A stretch of DNA of 64,000 nucleotides from Zoroaster sp. YZ-2022. Lineage: Eukaryota; Echinodermata; Asteroidea; Forcipulatida; Zoroasteridae. A model generated the notes under the pieces. It saw only the letters and a list, made by a program, of their open reading frames with translations, was not told where the DNA came from and did no database searches. Each line of letters begins with the position of its first letter. Within the stretch, counting starts at the first letter, position 1. The stretch spans positions 43,843,048 to 43,907,047 of the forward strand of contig CM055819.1 of the NCBI GenBank assembly GCA_029582265.1, in the 5' to 3' direction. Position numbers and translations under genes: made by a program. This document shows positions 1 to 11,766 of this stretch, piece by piece.

Positions 1-315
1 ATAAAACTACCAACATTTCAGGAGATAACCCGTAAAAAATGTGTATTGTTGATCCATGTGTGCACTTGAGTTTGCAATTAGTTACTTCCTCAGATATGAA
101 ATGGTTTTTTTTTTCAATGAGAGCCTAAAATGAGTGGCTGCAGAAAGTTGAATTGTACTACTAGAAATAACCGTAGTCTAATTATGAGAAGGTTCTCATT
201 GTTAACTTTGCCATCCTTGCCTTGTCTTAATGCTATTGTGACATATTTTATGTAAATTTGTTAAAGTGCCCAAATGGTGTCTGCTATTTGACATTGATAA
301 AGCTCTTCAACATAC

Positions 316-548
316 CTTACAAAATTCAAGGGATTGTTTTTTATAGCTACTTGAATTCTTGTCATCATCATGGGAATGTCTGTCAATGCCAAGGGATTGT
401 CCATCTCTGCCATGGGAGTGCCCTTCACTGCTAGGGGTTCGTTTATCAGTGTAGCCATCAGGAGATTTCCCATTGTTGCCAGGGGATTGTTCATCACCAT
501 CAGGAGATCTCCCATCGCTGCTACATTCACCAGTTGAGTGCTCATCAC
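316..548 (-). CDS. Candidate 3' exon of the SET-domain gene, low-complexity SPDG-rich tail
   Basis: Open on the minus strand between an acceptor (GGGAG at 549-553) and donor GTATGT after 316; an alternative donor GTAAGG lies 4 bases upstream. The product is hydrophilic and repetitive, with recurring S-P/S-D-G units (SSDGRSPDGDEQSPG) and a His/Asp-rich end. Phase 1 entry matches the phase 1 exit of the 670-773 exon, and that exon already ends in a related SSDG motif, which supports joining them. The region is probably disordered. Membership in the SET gene is inferred from strand, spacing and phase; no domain is recognised. Confidence 0.45.
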
Positions 549-669
549 CTCCCATCTATAGAGTGGTTTAAAAGTTTTTATCATTTATGCAGTCACTTGC
601 TCAATTTTATGCTCACATATATCTAGCTCAATTAAAAACATACCATTTTGTCTTACACCTATTGCTTAC

Positions 670-773
670 CTTGGGCAAAGCTGCCATCAGAAGATGTCAA
701 TTTAAATTGTCGCGCACGTAAACTTGAGAGCTTTTTATTTTTAATCAAAATTGCGAAAGATTTCTTTCCTGTC
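670..773 (-). CDS. Candidate exon of the SET-domain gene
   Basis: A clean acceptor (TTTCTTGCAG) and a consensus donor (CAAG/GTAAGC) flank 104 bases that are open in only one frame. The peptide is basic (KNKKLSSLRARQFKLTSSDG). Its exit phase fits the next downstream exon at 316-548. Its entry phase does not fit directly on the 1690-1779 exon, so an unseen exon would be needed in between. Confidence 0.4.
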
Positions 774-1689
774 CTGCAAGAAATACCCTTATTCATTTAG
801 TGTTTAAACTCTACACCCTTGGCATACAAAAATATCTAACTCTCTACTGCAACTGAGGAATCTGTACCACAAATATTTGTTATGTAATGTACTATTTATA
901 AGACTTGGCAGTTATTTATGAGTAATGTTTATCTCTTGTGGTGTAAAACATACCTTAACCCAATTATGAAATAAAAATATCAATAAATAATTAATGTATT
1001 CAGGTCATTCCATAAATTAGGGTGCCAATTTGTAACATGCACATTTTAGGCCCTAAATTTAAAAAAAATCATCTTTTATATCATCAAAACCATTTTTAAT
1101 TTGTTATATTTAATAAGTTTCTTAAAAATGATGGCATGTAAGTTCTTTTCAGGGGTGCAAGAATTATGTACACCCTCAAAATATCTTCATTCATCGAAAA
1201 TTATGCGTTTCACGTGTAAAAGGGGACACCAAAATGCTTTCATCACATTAAGACCACACTAGAATCTGTTTCCTACCATTAAATATGTGTCTGCTTTAGA
1301 TAACTTGGTAAATTTTAAGCTAAAAACTCAATTGATTAGTTTATCAGTGTTTTATCACATTTTTGTGGTGCAAAAACAAAGTTTCATGTGTAAATATGTT
1401 ACGGGGACACCAAAGATGTATTGCCTAATATTACAAATTCTAAAACAAGTTGGCAAAGTTTTATATACTGCATGTTATAAAGCTCCATTACAAAGTTTAG
1501 CTAGAATGTCAAAATATTAAGCAAATACACATACACATTTTGTAGGTATGTAGTACAAATTGATGGTGGTGACTCAAGAAAAACACAAAACTTAACATGT
1601 GGACTAAACTAACATGACAATTCCCCATTAAAGTATAGGAATGTGCATTTTTACCACTGGCCCCCACATAAATGGAATGTCCCACTTAC

Positions 1690-1779
1690 CAATTTCAGTC
1701 CACAAAAAGAGAGTGATGCAAGGGCACTTTGTTCAACCTCCTTTACAGGCTTGATGAACTCCTTGTATGGTTTTATTTG
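1690..1779 (-). CDS. Candidate exon of the SET-domain gene
   Basis: Ninety bases between acceptor ATAGCAG and donor TTG/GTAAGT, open in one frame as 30 codons. The peptide reads like ordinary coding sequence (IKPYKEFIKPVKEVEQSALA). Phase 0 entry does not match the phase 2 exit of the 2174-2230 exon, so either another exon is missed or this one is spurious. No domain recognised. Confidence 0.3.
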
Positions 1780-2173
1780 CTGCTATGAATAAACAGGAAA
1801 ACCTCACTTGTTGAGGATTACATTTTATTGTTAAAGGTAATATCTGATTGGTAAAGCTGACCGTGTGATTCAACATATACATGAAAAAACAAACCTGTGA
1901 AATTTGGCCTCAAACTGTCATCCGAGTCAACAGAAAATAGTGAAAAACCATGCCCATTTCAGCAACTCTACGACATGTATTTGTCCTTATTTTGATTCGC
2001 CCAATCAAATGTAAGCAACAGTGATTTTTGGGGTCTTCAAATATTGTTTTCTCGACTTTGACTAAATGACAGTACTTCAGAGGGAAATATTTCTTTGGAG
2101 GATTAGTATGAACTTCATAATCAGTTATTGAAACTAATAATTTTTTTTGGATGATTACAATCCTATATTTTAC

Positions 2174-4692
2174 CTTAAGTTTAGATTGGATCCACACTCT
2201 TCGGGCTCATACAAATTTGGTAAGAGGATTCTAATTTTACTTTGAATAAAAAATATATAAATGTAAAACCCATTTTATGTTGTTTACAAGACTACTTGAA
2301 ACCTAAAAAATAAAAATAAAAGAATTTACCCATACAGCTGCACTTCAGGGGGAATTAATTGTGGCTGACTGGTGGAAATATTAAGGAGTGATGTGCAACT
2401 GTATACTAAATTCCTTTGTTACAAATAATAAATCTGGTCCGATTTGCAAACCCAAAAGTAACTAACTTTATTTTTTTGTATGGAATAATAATTGCTGCCT
2501 TAAAACCAATGAATGTTTCTGAAATATTTTCTTTTCTAATATTTTGAAATATCCTCTTAAAATATACCCACATACCTTTTTACGCCAAGGAAGGTCCTTT
2601 ATCCCATAGTCATACCTGAGCTCTGTGCCTCTTTGTATGTTTTTTATTACAAATACACATAGGTGCACCTGAGGTCCATTTGTGCAACCTGTAAATATCA
2701 TCATTTTGCAGTTTGATACTGGCAAGGTAGCGTCATTTATCATTCTACCTAGTCCTGTTGAATGTGTAGCATCAATACTGAAATTAAAATAAATTAAACA
2801 AAAATAGATAAATTAGATTTTTATTGTACTGACAAATCAAACACTTCAGCAACATTTTCTTTGAAATTTAAATATTTAAATAAATCAAAGGATGCGAAAA
2901 TTATTCCAATAGTTCATGTAAGTAATTCTCCATGGGAGAGGCAAAGTTGGAAAAAAAAAAAAATTATCAAAAGATATTAATTCTTGACCAGAATTTCAAT
3001 CATGAGGAATTCAATCCCAGAGATTAAATTGGAAAGCCCTTTTGTGGGAAAAGTGATTAATGGGAAAATGTGGATTTTTGTTAAAATAACATGAATTTAG
3101 ATCTCTTGAACATTGTAATCAATGCATGCCTAATTGGAATGGTTTTGTTAGAAAACTTTGGTACGAAATATTTGTTTAATAAAAAAATAATAATAATAAT
3201 TCCACGTCTCCTCCAAAAAAAGTAAATAAATAAACCCACGAAAGTCACACATAATTACATTATACCCAAAAAATACCAAAAGTACATTCCTACAATTGTT
3301 TTTATCATTTTCCCCCAATTTTGGTTTTTCTTTTAAATAGGTCTACCTACGATCTAATCTTAAAATATAGTTTCACTTTGGGTCATTACTTCTATATCCT
3401 TCGCCATCTCTGTAATTCTGTTAATACTATTTGCAGTAACAGAATTGCAAAAAACTTGATGACAGAATTATAAAACACTTATTTTCATACTTTTTTCTGT
3501 TTAGATTGTGACCTTTGCCCTTTTAAGTGAAAAGTTTTTATTTCATGTCAATATATTTCAATGACACAAATCAATATAGATACAGTGCAGATGGCAACTA
3601 TTTACCGGGTCTTGAAAAGATGCAATTCCATTACCGAAGAATTGCCCCTTGTGTACTTACCACATTGTACCATGCTGTCCATTCTTAAAGAAATATAAAA
3701 ATATTCCATGTGAATCCTTGTACATCTCTTCCCTGCGCAGAGCTTCTCTGTGCGGAATAAGCTCTCCTCTATACTCTAACAGGAAATCTCCGTTACTGAA
3801 GGATTTCTTTGTAAACACCCCGTGACCTGGAATAAACAAAGTATTGTAGAGTCATACCACTAACGCAATATTCAAATTATCTCTCAATAAATTTGCTGAA
3901 ACTGATAAAGATTATTTCTAGGGCTACACAGGTTACACAGTTAACCGACCGTTCATTCAATTACATGGTTTTAAAAAAAACATCAAGTTAATCGTAAGTA
4001 GGCCTAATTGGGGAAATAAAAATAATAAGTGACAAGTTTAGTTTCAAAGTTTTTGTTTGTTTTGGCACAGTGACAATGAACATAATTTAAACTGTATTAA
4101 ATGCAATTTTGGTTTATAAAATAAAGTTTTCATAGTTAAGGCAGACCTACAAAACCTCCGAAAATTATTTCAAATTTAGGAAACGATGGTTCTTAGCGAA
4201 ATTCTTGTACACCGTTTCCAGGGAGCAGAAGAAACATTTATGTTTCCAACATATTATTAAAAATAGATTTACGGTCGGTTAACCGAGTAACCGACCGTTT
4301 CAAAAACGGTTACACGGTTACAAAAATAACCATTAACTTGCAGCCCTAGATTATTCCCCAGCAATAATGATCAACTTTGTTTGATGTCCTTGAAATCATC
4401 AAGCAGAGACTGCACATGGTTGCTTCTAATTTTTGTAGTCAGTACACAGCCAATAAAAAAACAGCCAACTGAATATTTAACATGAAACTGCAAAAGCAAA
4501 TATATATATGCAAGTAGTATGCCTGTTAAGTAAAATGGGGATCACTGTACCTATAGTTTTGTCAATATATTGCTGCTCAAATCCTTCCTGGTCTGTTTGC
4601 AGACAGCAGTACCTTCTAGCCTCCTCAAATGGAGTTGGGGTGAAGAGCTGACTAATATCATTGCACAAACGCTTTCTTAGCTTCATGCTTAT
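2174..4692 (-). CDS. SET-domain lysine methyltransferase-like gene, five joined exons
   Basis: Exons 4551-4692, 3661-3826, 2576-2777, 2330-2364 and 2174-2230 join with matching phases (1, 2, 0, 2, 2) at GT-AG borders. The product carries a SET domain: GHGVFTKKSFSNGDFLLEYR opens it, then MCIDATHSTGLGRMINDA at the pseudoknot strand, and RGTELRYDYGIKDLPW closes it. The family transfers methyl groups from S-adenosylmethionine to lysine, usually in histones. The short SET and the YDYG ending are closest to the KMT5A (SET8)-like group expanded in invertebrates. The usual N-H-S of the pseudoknot reads N-D-A, so activity is uncertain. The first exon could contain the start (ATG at 4684-4686) or be internal; no promoter is recognised. 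A hAT-like MITE sits in the intron between the first two exons. Confidence 0.75.
3919..4348. mobile_element. hAT-like MITE, 430 bp, in a SET-gene intron
   Basis: The ends are inverted: TAGGGCT at the left and AGCCCTA at the right. Longer complementary stretches built on GGTTACACGGTTAC and GGTCGGTTAACC lie inside. Flanks read GATTATTTC on the left and GATTATTCC on the right, an imperfect target duplication of 8-9 bp that fits hAT elements. There is no coding potential, so this is a non-autonomous element. It lies wholly within the intron between exons 4551-4692 and 3661-3826. Confidence 0.65.
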
Positions 4693-4727
4693 CTGTAAAG
4701 AATTGACACAAAAAACTCATCCAGTGA

Positions 4728-4934
4728 AATTCCATGTAGCAAATACTGAAATAGCAACATGCCTGATTGTATTTTTACTTTCAGGAATATTAGGAATGGG
4801 GTAATATATAGTTTTGTATTAAATTGTAAGTATCTTAAATTCCATGTAACAAATAGCAACATGCCTGATTGTGTTTTTACTTTCAGGAATATTAGGAATG
4901 GGGCAATATATAGTTTGTATTAAATTGTAAGTAG
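4728..4934. repeat. Tandem duplication of about 110 bp
   Basis: Two near-identical copies (about 4728-4833 and 4838-4934), each starting at ATTCCATGTA and ending at AAATTGTAAGTA. They differ by a few substitutions and small deletions. It lies just upstream of the first recognised SET-gene exon and has no coding content. Confidence 0.7.
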
Positions 4935-5339
4935 GCCTATCTTATTCTTAGGCTTTATTTAACCCATACAAAAACAATGGTTTTGCACTATTTTCTCCTG
5001 ACTCATCAGATGACTGAGTTTGCCCAAATTTTCATGTGTTTTTTGTTCATGTATACACTGCACTGTCAGCTTTAAGTTTAACGATCCTATATTTTACATT
5101 TACATTTTCCTCATACTCATACTAGGCTTACTTTAGACTCTACTGTCTAGAGCTAGGCCTACACATAAACAAAGTATCAGGCCTGAAGTATCACTATCAT
5201 CAGCATGATCAGTACTAATCAGTAGGCCTATCACAGTATCAGGCCTGAAACTGGCCAAAGTTAGTATTTTACTGAAGATCAGGAAATCTCAGAATCAGAG
5301 AATCTCAGGAAATTTAAAATTCAATCCCAGAAAAAGAAA

Positions 5340-6100
5340 ACTGTCATTTTGATCGTGGAAGCACTGGCGAGGCCGGCCTATGGGGTAAGCTAACTGCCGT
5401 TTTTGGGCGTAACGTTGTTAACATCCAATGTCAGGGGGGCAAACCATGGAATGTTAGGTCTATGAAGGGGAATGGATTGTCAGGATTCCCAATCTCGAGG
5501 CTTGTTTGAGTACCGGGCCCTCATTAAACAGCTCTCCTTTTGGACTTGACACTGAAATCTTAAAAAAATTTTTCGTCATGGAAATCGCCTTTGCTCTTGT
5601 ACCCCTTTCCGGGAACCCGCTAAAAAAAAAAATGGCTAAAAGTTTTCTTCGATCATGTCGACGGATTTGGCGCTAAAACGGTATCGCACAAAACCCCTCT
5701 GGGCCGGGGGCCTCTTCGAGGCATGTGAAGTTATTATTTAAAACGTCAAAAATTAAGAAAATTTAAAAACCTTTGTTTTTTTGAAAAACAAAATTAAACA
5801 AGTTACCATAAAAGGGACTTATTTTTTCATTAAAAACAAAATAATTCCTTTCTTTAGCAACCAAAAAACCCCCGTCACCTTAACCACAAATTTCCCAAAG
5901 GGAGTATAATCCTCCCTTTCATCCGTCGGGTTTCGGAAGACAAATTACAAAGTCCTTTTTGGATACATCACTTTTTCCCTACAAGGACGGAACCCCATTA
6001 AAAACCTGTCCCAAAAATTTCCCCATATCGGTGGCAGCGGTTTTTAGGGCGACGTTTGTGTCGCCCTAATATATTTTCTCACGGGGTCGCCCCAAAAAAT
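5340..6100. other. Compositionally odd non-coding stretch, no gene seen
   Basis: Homopolymer runs of A, T, C and G alternate with GC-rich words (for example GGGCCGGGGGCCTC), unlike the flanks. Every frame is broken. It resembles either low-quality consensus sequence or a very decayed repeat. No feature can be supported. Confidence 0.4.
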
Positions 6101-6109
6101 TTAAAAAAG

Positions 6110-6393
6110 CAACAGCCCGCAACAGGACAGCAACACAGAACAACAACAACAAAAGCAAACCCCAACAGCAGCAACAACACAACAACAAGGCAACAACAAC
6201 AAAACACAAAACCAACAACAAAAAAGAACCCAACCAACGGTATAACGTAACAGTAGTAAAGTAACAATAGTAATAAAAACAAAAGTAATAACAGTAATAA
6301 TAGTAATAACAGTAATGTAATAATAGTAATAATATAATATAATAATAATAATAATAAAAATAATAATAATATAATAATAATAATAATAATCAT
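6110..6393. repeat. Imperfect (CAA)n then (TAA)n microsatellites
   Basis: About 6110-6235 is CAA-rich (CAACAACAACAACAAAAG type) and 6250-6393 is built on TAA/TAG triplets. Leu-, Ile- and Tyr-rich reading frames across it are products of the simple repeat. Confidence 0.85.
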
Positions 6394-6649
6394 GGGGCGA
6401 CAGTAACGTTGAATATCTGATTGAACACCTGGCAAAAAAAATTGGATAATACTTTGTCGCCTTTTTTCCTAGACCTTGATGACCCCCTAAAAATAGACTC
6501 ATGAGCAAGTTTCATGCCAATATACATGACGATGAGGAACAACTAACTGTATAATAACATCACCACTGTCACTTTAGGGCTGCAAAATTTTCGGTAAATT
6601 AGCCCTTTTTTAATGAAGTAGTGTGAAGGTTCTCACCTCTCCAAGCTTT

Positions 6650-8520
6650 ATCTCTCCTGAATCAGCAGCTCTCTCACTCTAGGGGGGTAGGATCATGTTG
6701 TGAGCTTCACGAAGTTCATCAGCAGTGACTTCAGGAAGTGTACTTGGAACTTTCAGTGCTGGAAGTGGTTTCTTTTGTGCAACCTTTTGAGCTCTTGTCT
6801 GACAGCTAGTACCTGATGGTGAATTTCTCCTTGCCACCCCCTCTCGTTTGTTCCCTTTGGGAACAAGGGGATGCACTCGCCACTTTCCCATTTTAAATCT
6901 GGTTTCCCTGGATCACAGGCTGTATGAATATTTCCTGGTACATCATAAACAGGGTTAACCATGCACGTGCTTCTATGACCCAAAAAAATATGGAGAATCA
7001 ATAGTGACATGAGACTGGTATTACTCTACTGTCCCATCAACAAGAACACAATATTTGGTTGTGCCTGTAAACTGGTTTTACAATTACAACACCTGTACAA
7101 CGGTATCTCAGAACCGTAACATTCGTTTTGAATTTTCCCCTCTGGTGACCAGCATACCTTTAACATCATCTGTTCTACAAGCTGCACTCATCAAAATTAA
7201 ATTGTGCATATTTTAAAAGTAACTACATTATCAGAACAACAGTTTGCAAGATTTGCTTTTTCTACCATACATGCTACTCTTTCCAACATCTGGTGAAGTT
7301 GCATGGGGTTGAGGTTGAAAACCTGATGACATTCAGAACACTGCTGTGTGTAGTTTGGTGCCGCAGGCTGTTGTTGAATCTGGTTGCTGCTGCGCTGAGT
7401 TGCATAGACTCTTGATCTTCATTAATCAGTCCAGCCATTTCATTGGTTTTGTGAATTACTCCAGCAGTTCCTGGCTAAATGACCTGGTTTATGACACTTA
7501 TAACAAATTCTAGTTTGCGTTGATCAAATAACAATTGTAACGTGGTTTATCAAAAAAGAATAGATTTTCTGTCAGGTTGTCTGTCTTATCCTTGTCCTGT
7601 TGGTTTATTTGTTATGTTAGTGTTTGGTCGTTGATAATGGTCTCTTGTCTTGTCTATCCTCTAAGAAGAAAAACGTCTTCGTCTGTTTGCCCAAAGCACC
7701 TCCTCTAGCCTCAACATACTTTTCTGCTAAGTCGGCCATTTCATCTAGGTGGTGGGATTCGTCTTTCAGAAACAAAGCAAGATCTACATTAGAACCATTT
7801 ATAAATTGTTGCCTAAGAGAGATCTTTTAAACCCAAATTGAAATCCTTTTCAATCTTGGCCAAATCAGTCCACCTACAAAAAATAGTTATTGAGTCTAAC
7901 TCAAATTGTTTTGGCTTTCCTTCTCCGGTCTAGCTGCTCAAATTTCTTTTCTGAAGCCATCTTCTGTTAATTGATATCTTTTCAAAAAAGAGCTTTTCAA
8001 AGTTTGATAGTTTGAAGCTTTTTACAGTGGAAGCCTTAGTAGACTCAGCTTTGCCTCTCAGAAGGGCACCGTTGATTGCCCGGTTATCCTGGCTCCAACC
8101 TTGGGCAGTAGCATATCGTTCAAACCTTTGTAGGTACGAGTCTAACTGTCTCTGTATCTTCAAAATGAGGCAGTTTTGGTACGCGAGCATTTTTTTTTAT
8201 AAAACTTAGTACTTTGTTCTTCTTGACCTTTAGCCTGTTCCTTTTTTAAATTTGTTCTAACTTAACCCAGTTATTGCCTCTCGTTTTGTCGTTTAATTTC
8301 TAATTGTTGGGCTCGAGCTTCCTTTCAACAACTTCTTTCTCTTTTTCTCTGCTCTTTTTCTGTCTTGCTCTTCTTTTACAAACTCTCTCAACTCGTCCCC
8401 TCAAATCCATATCTTTGCCTATTCTAACAAGCTTTTCCAAATCCATGGTCACACCCTTACCTCGCTGCAAGCAATTCCCCGCAGAAACGTTAGGCAATTG
8501 GTTGGAGTGAGTCAACAATT
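6650..8520 (-). mobile_element. Decayed Ty3/gypsy Gag-protease remnant
   Basis: Read on the minus strand this holds pieces of a gypsy polyprotein in shifting frames. A charged Gag start lies near 8444 (MDLEKLVRIGKDMDLRG). A Gag core segment around 8060-8190 includes LDSYLQRFERYATAQGW. A CCHC zinc knuckle sits at 7464-7506 (CYKCHKPGHLARNC). A post-protease segment around 6910-6990 contains NPVYDVPGNIHTACDPGKPD. The 6679-6891 segment (TRAQ motif, PLPALKVPSTLPEVTADEL) is the linker that normally follows the protease. Several frameshifts and stops separate the pieces. No LTRs or reverse transcriptase were found, so it is a dead 5' fragment. It resembles the Gmr1-type element at 18.1-20.6 kb. Confidence 0.75.
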
Positions 8521-8529
8521 TAATCTGAA

Positions 8530-10340
8530 AGTCAAGATCTGAAATAAAACTAGCAAGAACAATCTAATTACATTACATGTAAACATTTAAAATTAATCCA
8601 CCTCACTTAAGGTACAAATATTTCTGTTGACAGTGAGTTTTTATGTACGATAGAAATTTCTTGGACAAGCCCCCAGAAATGTACCTAACCCTAGAGGATG
8701 GCTATGACCGAAAGACTCAGTGAATGGAACTAGGACAAAAGCAGTAATATATTTATTTACCCTTTATTATTTAAAAATTTTCCGCATCCACTGGTTCTAG
8801 TTTAATATTTACATTTGTTGAATGACCATTCGACATACACCTTCAATTGATGAATATTATATTTATGTTTTATACACAATTAATAAATTTATATTCACCG
8901 CCATAACGCTTAATTGTCAGTAAACAATTATTGGAAGTTCGGGCAAAATTAAAACACAATTTCTAGAAAATACCAGTCTCAAATAAAGAATCTTCACTTG
9001 GACAGTTACCGAAAATCCCTATACAAAATTTAATAAATTTTATATTCGCCCGTTTTGAGAACAACATTTGTAACTTTTAAATTGTCAACAATAAATTATA
9101 AATTGTCCAATCATTAAAATTGAATCATCAAGTAATTAAATCACAATTTCCCAAAAGTCCGTCTCAATTTCTCCTGCAAAATTAAAAGCACCTGAGCCTA
9201 TATGCCTTGAAATACACTCCAAGTTCCAAACTAAATTACATTACGAATGTCAAAACCTCCTCAAAAAGATTTTAAAATGTTCCCTGATCTGACGTCCGCA
9301 AATTTAAATCGAGAATATAAATTTTCAATTAGAAAATTCATAACAGACAGGATTGACATTCACATACATTCAAAGGGGTAACATATTACCGTTTTAGGTT
9401 GGCATAAATTCAAAGACAAACGGCACTAGTCGGCTAACCCTCATAAACGATAATACAAATAATTATGTTCCTCTTGGGACAAGATTTTTTATACATTAAA
9501 AAACGGTCCACAAATCTATGGGGTGGGCCTCAAAGTTGTAATTCCTCATCACTCCACACAGCTAGCCCCTTTAAATACGTATTCATCTGCTTCAGACGCC
9601 GCGAAAACAAAAGTTGAATTTACAAAGTTCAAAAGTTCAAAGGTTGCGCCCTCTTCGCTGATAGCGACCAAGGGTTTCTGGACCAGGACGTCACACTTTC
9701 GGCCAACACTCAGTCTGGTGTTAAAAAAGTGGTGAAACCATCTATAAAATGGGAAAAATTATCAAAAACTAATAACACAATCTATTCAGAAACCCTTTTC
9801 CTGCTTCTAAAACTTTGTATAATTAAAATGAAAATCAACTTTATATTTTAAAGTATAAACCAATGTAATTTGAATGGACGTGTCTATAATTCAAATAGAT
9901 GCACACATTAGATCATGTTTAATAGTTAACCAATTTCTATAACAAAATTAAATGGGTAAAACACGGTTTTTCCCTCAAGAAATTGTATCTTGGTTGCAGA
10001 TCCCAGCAGCTTCTCTCCTCCCAAAAAATTTGCCTTTACAGCCTAAAATATCTGCTCTTCTAGGCCATATTTGTAAACCATTTATCTCTTTCCAACAACA
10101 ATACTGACTGCAACCCTCTCAGCACCCCCATACCCAACTATTTAACTAAAAATTCCCCATTCCTATTAAATTAACCACCTCTCATTCACAACTCCACACA
10201 AGACTGGAGCACAATAGCCTAAGGGAAACCAGTGTTAAACTAATTTACATATTAACAAATGAAAGCCATCGTTTTTAATACTTATTTCTTTGGGAAGCTG
10301 TTTGAAGTACAAAGAACTGAAAACATCTAAGACAAGTTAA
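8530..10340. other. Non-genic AT-rich stretch
   Basis: No reading frame with domain-like content, no RNA gene and no clear repeat boundary was seen. It may include the LTR or 5' leader of the gypsy remnant to its left, but no second LTR copy exists in the window to compare with. Confidence 0.4.
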
Positions 10341-10349
10341 ATTCTGACA

Positions 10350-10509
<160 letters not shown>

Positions 10510-10679
10510 TGGTAGCCCCATATCCCCCCTGCTGGGCTCAGGCGCGGAAACAAGAAAAACATGAATACAAACAATATACAATGATGGGATATATAGGAAC
10601 AAAAATTATGTACTGAGATACATGTACCACAATGCAATTACAATATACATCATCTTTGAAGAAGACATAAGGTGAGTTT

Positions 10680-11179
10680 NNNNNNNNNNNNNNNNNNNNN
10701 NNNNNNNNNNNNNNNNNNNNNNNNNNNNNNNNNNNNNNNNNNNNNNNNNNNNNNNNNNNNNNNNNNNNNNNNNNNNNNNNNNNNNNNNNNNNNNNNNNNN
10801 NNNNNNNNNNNNNNNNNNNNNNNNNNNNNNNNNNNNNNNNNNNNNNNNNNNNNNNNNNNNNNNNNNNNNNNNNNNNNNNNNNNNNNNNNNNNNNNNNNNN
10901 NNNNNNNNNNNNNNNNNNNNNNNNNNNNNNNNNNNNNNNNNNNNNNNNNNNNNNNNNNNNNNNNNNNNNNNNNNNNNNNNNNNNNNNNNNNNNNNNNNNN
11001 NNNNNNNNNNNNNNNNNNNNNNNNNNNNNNNNNNNNNNNNNNNNNNNNNNNNNNNNNNNNNNNNNNNNNNNNNNNNNNNNNNNNNNNNNNNNNNNNNNNN
11101 NNNNNNNNNNNNNNNNNNNNNNNNNNNNNNNNNNNNNNNNNNNNNNNNNNNNNNNNNNNNNNNNNNNNNNNNNNNNNNN
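10680..11179. other. Assembly gap, 500 N
   Basis: Exactly 500 undetermined bases, a conventional placeholder length, so the real size is unknown. Frames that span it are meaningless. Confidence 0.99.
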
Positions 11180-11556
11180 TACATTTACATTTATTATACG
11201 ATATGGAAGATATTCCGAGGCAAATGAGGTTCATCAACTTGCAGAATGTTTACCCAAACCATGCATGCATCATCAACTAGAGTATATAGAATGAATGATC
11301 CCAATGTTTGAATCTCCACAATGGGGCGACAGTTATATGTCGACCTATTGTACATATTTTCCGCAAAGATTGTTATTATCTTTGACAATGTTCACGTTCG
11401 ATATGTTGGAGTAAGTTGAGAGCAGACTGCCAAGTAAATACACTTACATTTATTATACGATATGGAAGGTATTCCGAGGCAAATGAGGCTCATCAACTTG
11501 CAGAATGTTTACCCAAACCATTCATGCATCATCAACTAGAGTATATAGAATGAGGT
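11180..11556. repeat. Direct repeat flanking the gap, two copies of about 112 bp
   Basis: Copies at 11180-11293 and 11445-11556 share a run from ACATTTATTATACGATATGG to CAACTAGAGTATATAGAATGA with very few changes, so the period is about 265 bp. The left copy begins at the gap edge, so the gap probably hides more copies. Confidence 0.8.
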
Positions 11557-11639
11557 TTTAGAAATGAGAAACAAACGCAGAAGTACATACACGCTCTGCA
11601 AATGAATTTGCAATTTATTGTCACACTTGTAGAGGGGTA

Positions 11640-11765
11640 CATACCTGTGGTTATCGGCTCTAAAGCAATCATGCATGAATGAAAAAAAGAATTGCGATAT
11701 TATCGAAAATCGCGATATATGTTTGCCGATATATCGTGGATGAAAAAAAAATGATATCGCCCAAG
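11640..11765. repeat. Dispersed repeat, copy A
   Basis: Contains TGGTTATCGGCTCTAAAGCA, a hypervariable AT-rich middle with ATATCGTGGATGAA, and ends in GCCCAAGCTTA. A diverged copy lies in the opposite orientation at 27165-27310. No TIR or coding region was identified. Confidence 0.6.
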
Positions 11766-11766
11766 C

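Noticed and set aside
1910..2197. 95-residue minus-strand frame as a SET-gene exon
   Set aside because: Its 5' end overlaps a better-supported exon in another frame and no acceptor fits; only a possible weak donor was seen.
6079..6508. Long Leu/Ile/Tyr-rich reading frames
   Set aside because: They are translations of the (CAA)n and (TAA)n repeats and lack any other coding signal.
10606..11280. Frames of about 200 codons on both strands
   Set aside because: They consist almost entirely of undetermined bases in the assembly gap.
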